This document shows positions 63,709-64,000 of a stretch of 64,000 nt of DNA, piece by piece. The position numbers and the translations under genes were made by a program. The notes beneath the pieces were generated by a model. The model was not told the origin of the DNA and made no database searches. It saw nothing but the letters and a program-made list of their open reading frames with translations. Location: NCBI RefSeq assembly GCF_900155635.1, contig NZ_LT732540.1, positions 842,365 through 906,364 of the forward strand, read 5' to 3'. The DNA comes from Olsenella urininfantis. Its GTDB lineage: Bacteria > Actinomycetota > Coriobacteriia > Coriobacteriales > Atopobiaceae. Every line of letters starts with the position of its first letter. Within the stretch, counting starts at the first letter, position 1.

Positions 63709-64000
63709 GAAGCTAGTGAGGCTTTCAGGGGGGAGCCCCGGCCTCAGTTCATGGAAATGATGGACGAGTGGGCTGCCGACGTCTTCCAGAACCACACGAA
63801 CCACTCCCCCCGGTCTATCTTTCGCAACGACTACCACGACTTCGAAAGCTACCTCGCCAACCTCGAGATAACGGAGGAGACGCCTGAGGGTCGCGTCCCG
63901 GGCACGGCGCTGTTCCCGCTGGACGACGAGCGCGACAAGCTCGTAGGCGCGGCGAACGTCCGCCATTACCTCAACGAGGGGCTCCGCGAAGACCATAGCG
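63701..64000 (+). pseudogene. GNAT family N-acetyltransferase, 5' part, frame broken at a G6 run; continues past window
   Basis: An ATG at 63701 follows AGGAGG by four bases and reads MGLKLVRLS. The frame is then broken at GGGGGG (63718-63723 region): one base more or two fewer joins it to EPRPQFMEMMDEWAADVFQN, which runs open to the right edge (in-frame ATGs at 63751, 63757 and 63760). SIFRNDYHDFESYLANLE, GRVPGTALFPLDDERDKLVG and AANVRHYLNEGLRED match the COG3981-type acetyltransferase N-terminus. Either a true frameshift, a phase-variable tract, a sequencing error in the homopolymer, or initiation at 63751. Confidence 0.65.

Overview
The window is high-GC DNA (roughly 63-65% GC by eye) with actinobacterial gene content. 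It has a complete arginine deiminase operon, PEP/pyruvate metabolism through pyruvate phosphate dikinase, a two-subunit glycyl-tRNA synthetase, an MreBCD-RodA-PBP2 rod system and a fused AroE-AroK. This fits class Coriobacteriia, most likely an Olsenella/Atopobium-like member of the Atopobiaceae. That placement is inferred from gene content only; no rRNA is present.

Layout. (1) 1-3.1 kb, minus strand: a heterodimeric ABC exporter/importer pair (first gene cut by the window edge) under a TetR regulator, with an elaborate palindromic leader between them. (2) 3.1-7.7 kb: dGTPase-like HD protein, ppdK and a half-length PPDK regulatory protein. (3) 7.8-13.3 kb: glyQS, lepB, trmD, rimM, khpA, rpsP, a translation cluster read on the minus strand. 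(4) 13.5-16.8 kb, plus strand: OmpR/HK two-component system and dinB. (5) 16.8-25.3 kb, minus: rsfS, yqeK, nadD, proB, obgE, an ECF transporter (T, fused double ATPase, S subunit) and rpmA-rplU. (6) 25.4-43.1 kb, minus: the radical-SAM TIGR03936/TIGR03960 pair, a DUF697-like protein, rodA, mrdA, mreDCB, a TPR membrane protein, cyclophilin, a zinc-ribbon membrane protein, aconitase, a P-type ATPase and tRNA-Arg(CCG). (7) 43.4-52.4 kb, plus: a tightly overlapping aromatic operon (DAHP synthase, tyrA, aroB, aroA, aroC, pheA, aroE-aroK) followed by a PTS EIIB-AroQ fusion; together these cover every step from PEP plus erythrose-4-P to chorismate, then prephenate to phenylpyruvate and hydroxyphenylpyruvate. 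(8) 52.4-54.9 kb: 5-FTHF cyclo-ligase, a YgjP-like metalloprotein and trpS. (9) 55.0-59.5 kb, minus: a YfcC-type carrier, arcB and arcA, with unusually AT-rich, palindrome-rich upstream regions. (10) 60.0-64.0 kb: rlmD, whose 3' end is the junction of a foreign, low-GC segment carrying a K+/H+ antiporter and decayed sequence. A displaced rlmD-like tail and a frame-disrupted GNAT acetyltransferase lie on the far side.

Functional links. Tryptophan biosynthesis genes are absent from the aromatic operon, while the ECF S subunit looks TrpP-like. It sits behind a newly recognised 24-codon leader peptide with three consecutive Trp codons and an intrinsic terminator, so this looks like a tryptophan importer under classical ribosome-mediated attenuation. 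The most unusual protein is the fusion of a glucose-type PTS EIIB domain (with its phosphorylatable Cys) to type II dehydroquinase, which could couple sugar-PTS state to the shikimate pathway. Two leaders in the first 4.3 kb share one architecture: an anti-Shine-Dalgarno arm that can pair either upstream or with the downstream ribosome binding site. These regulatory readings are inferences from base pairing seen in the sequence.
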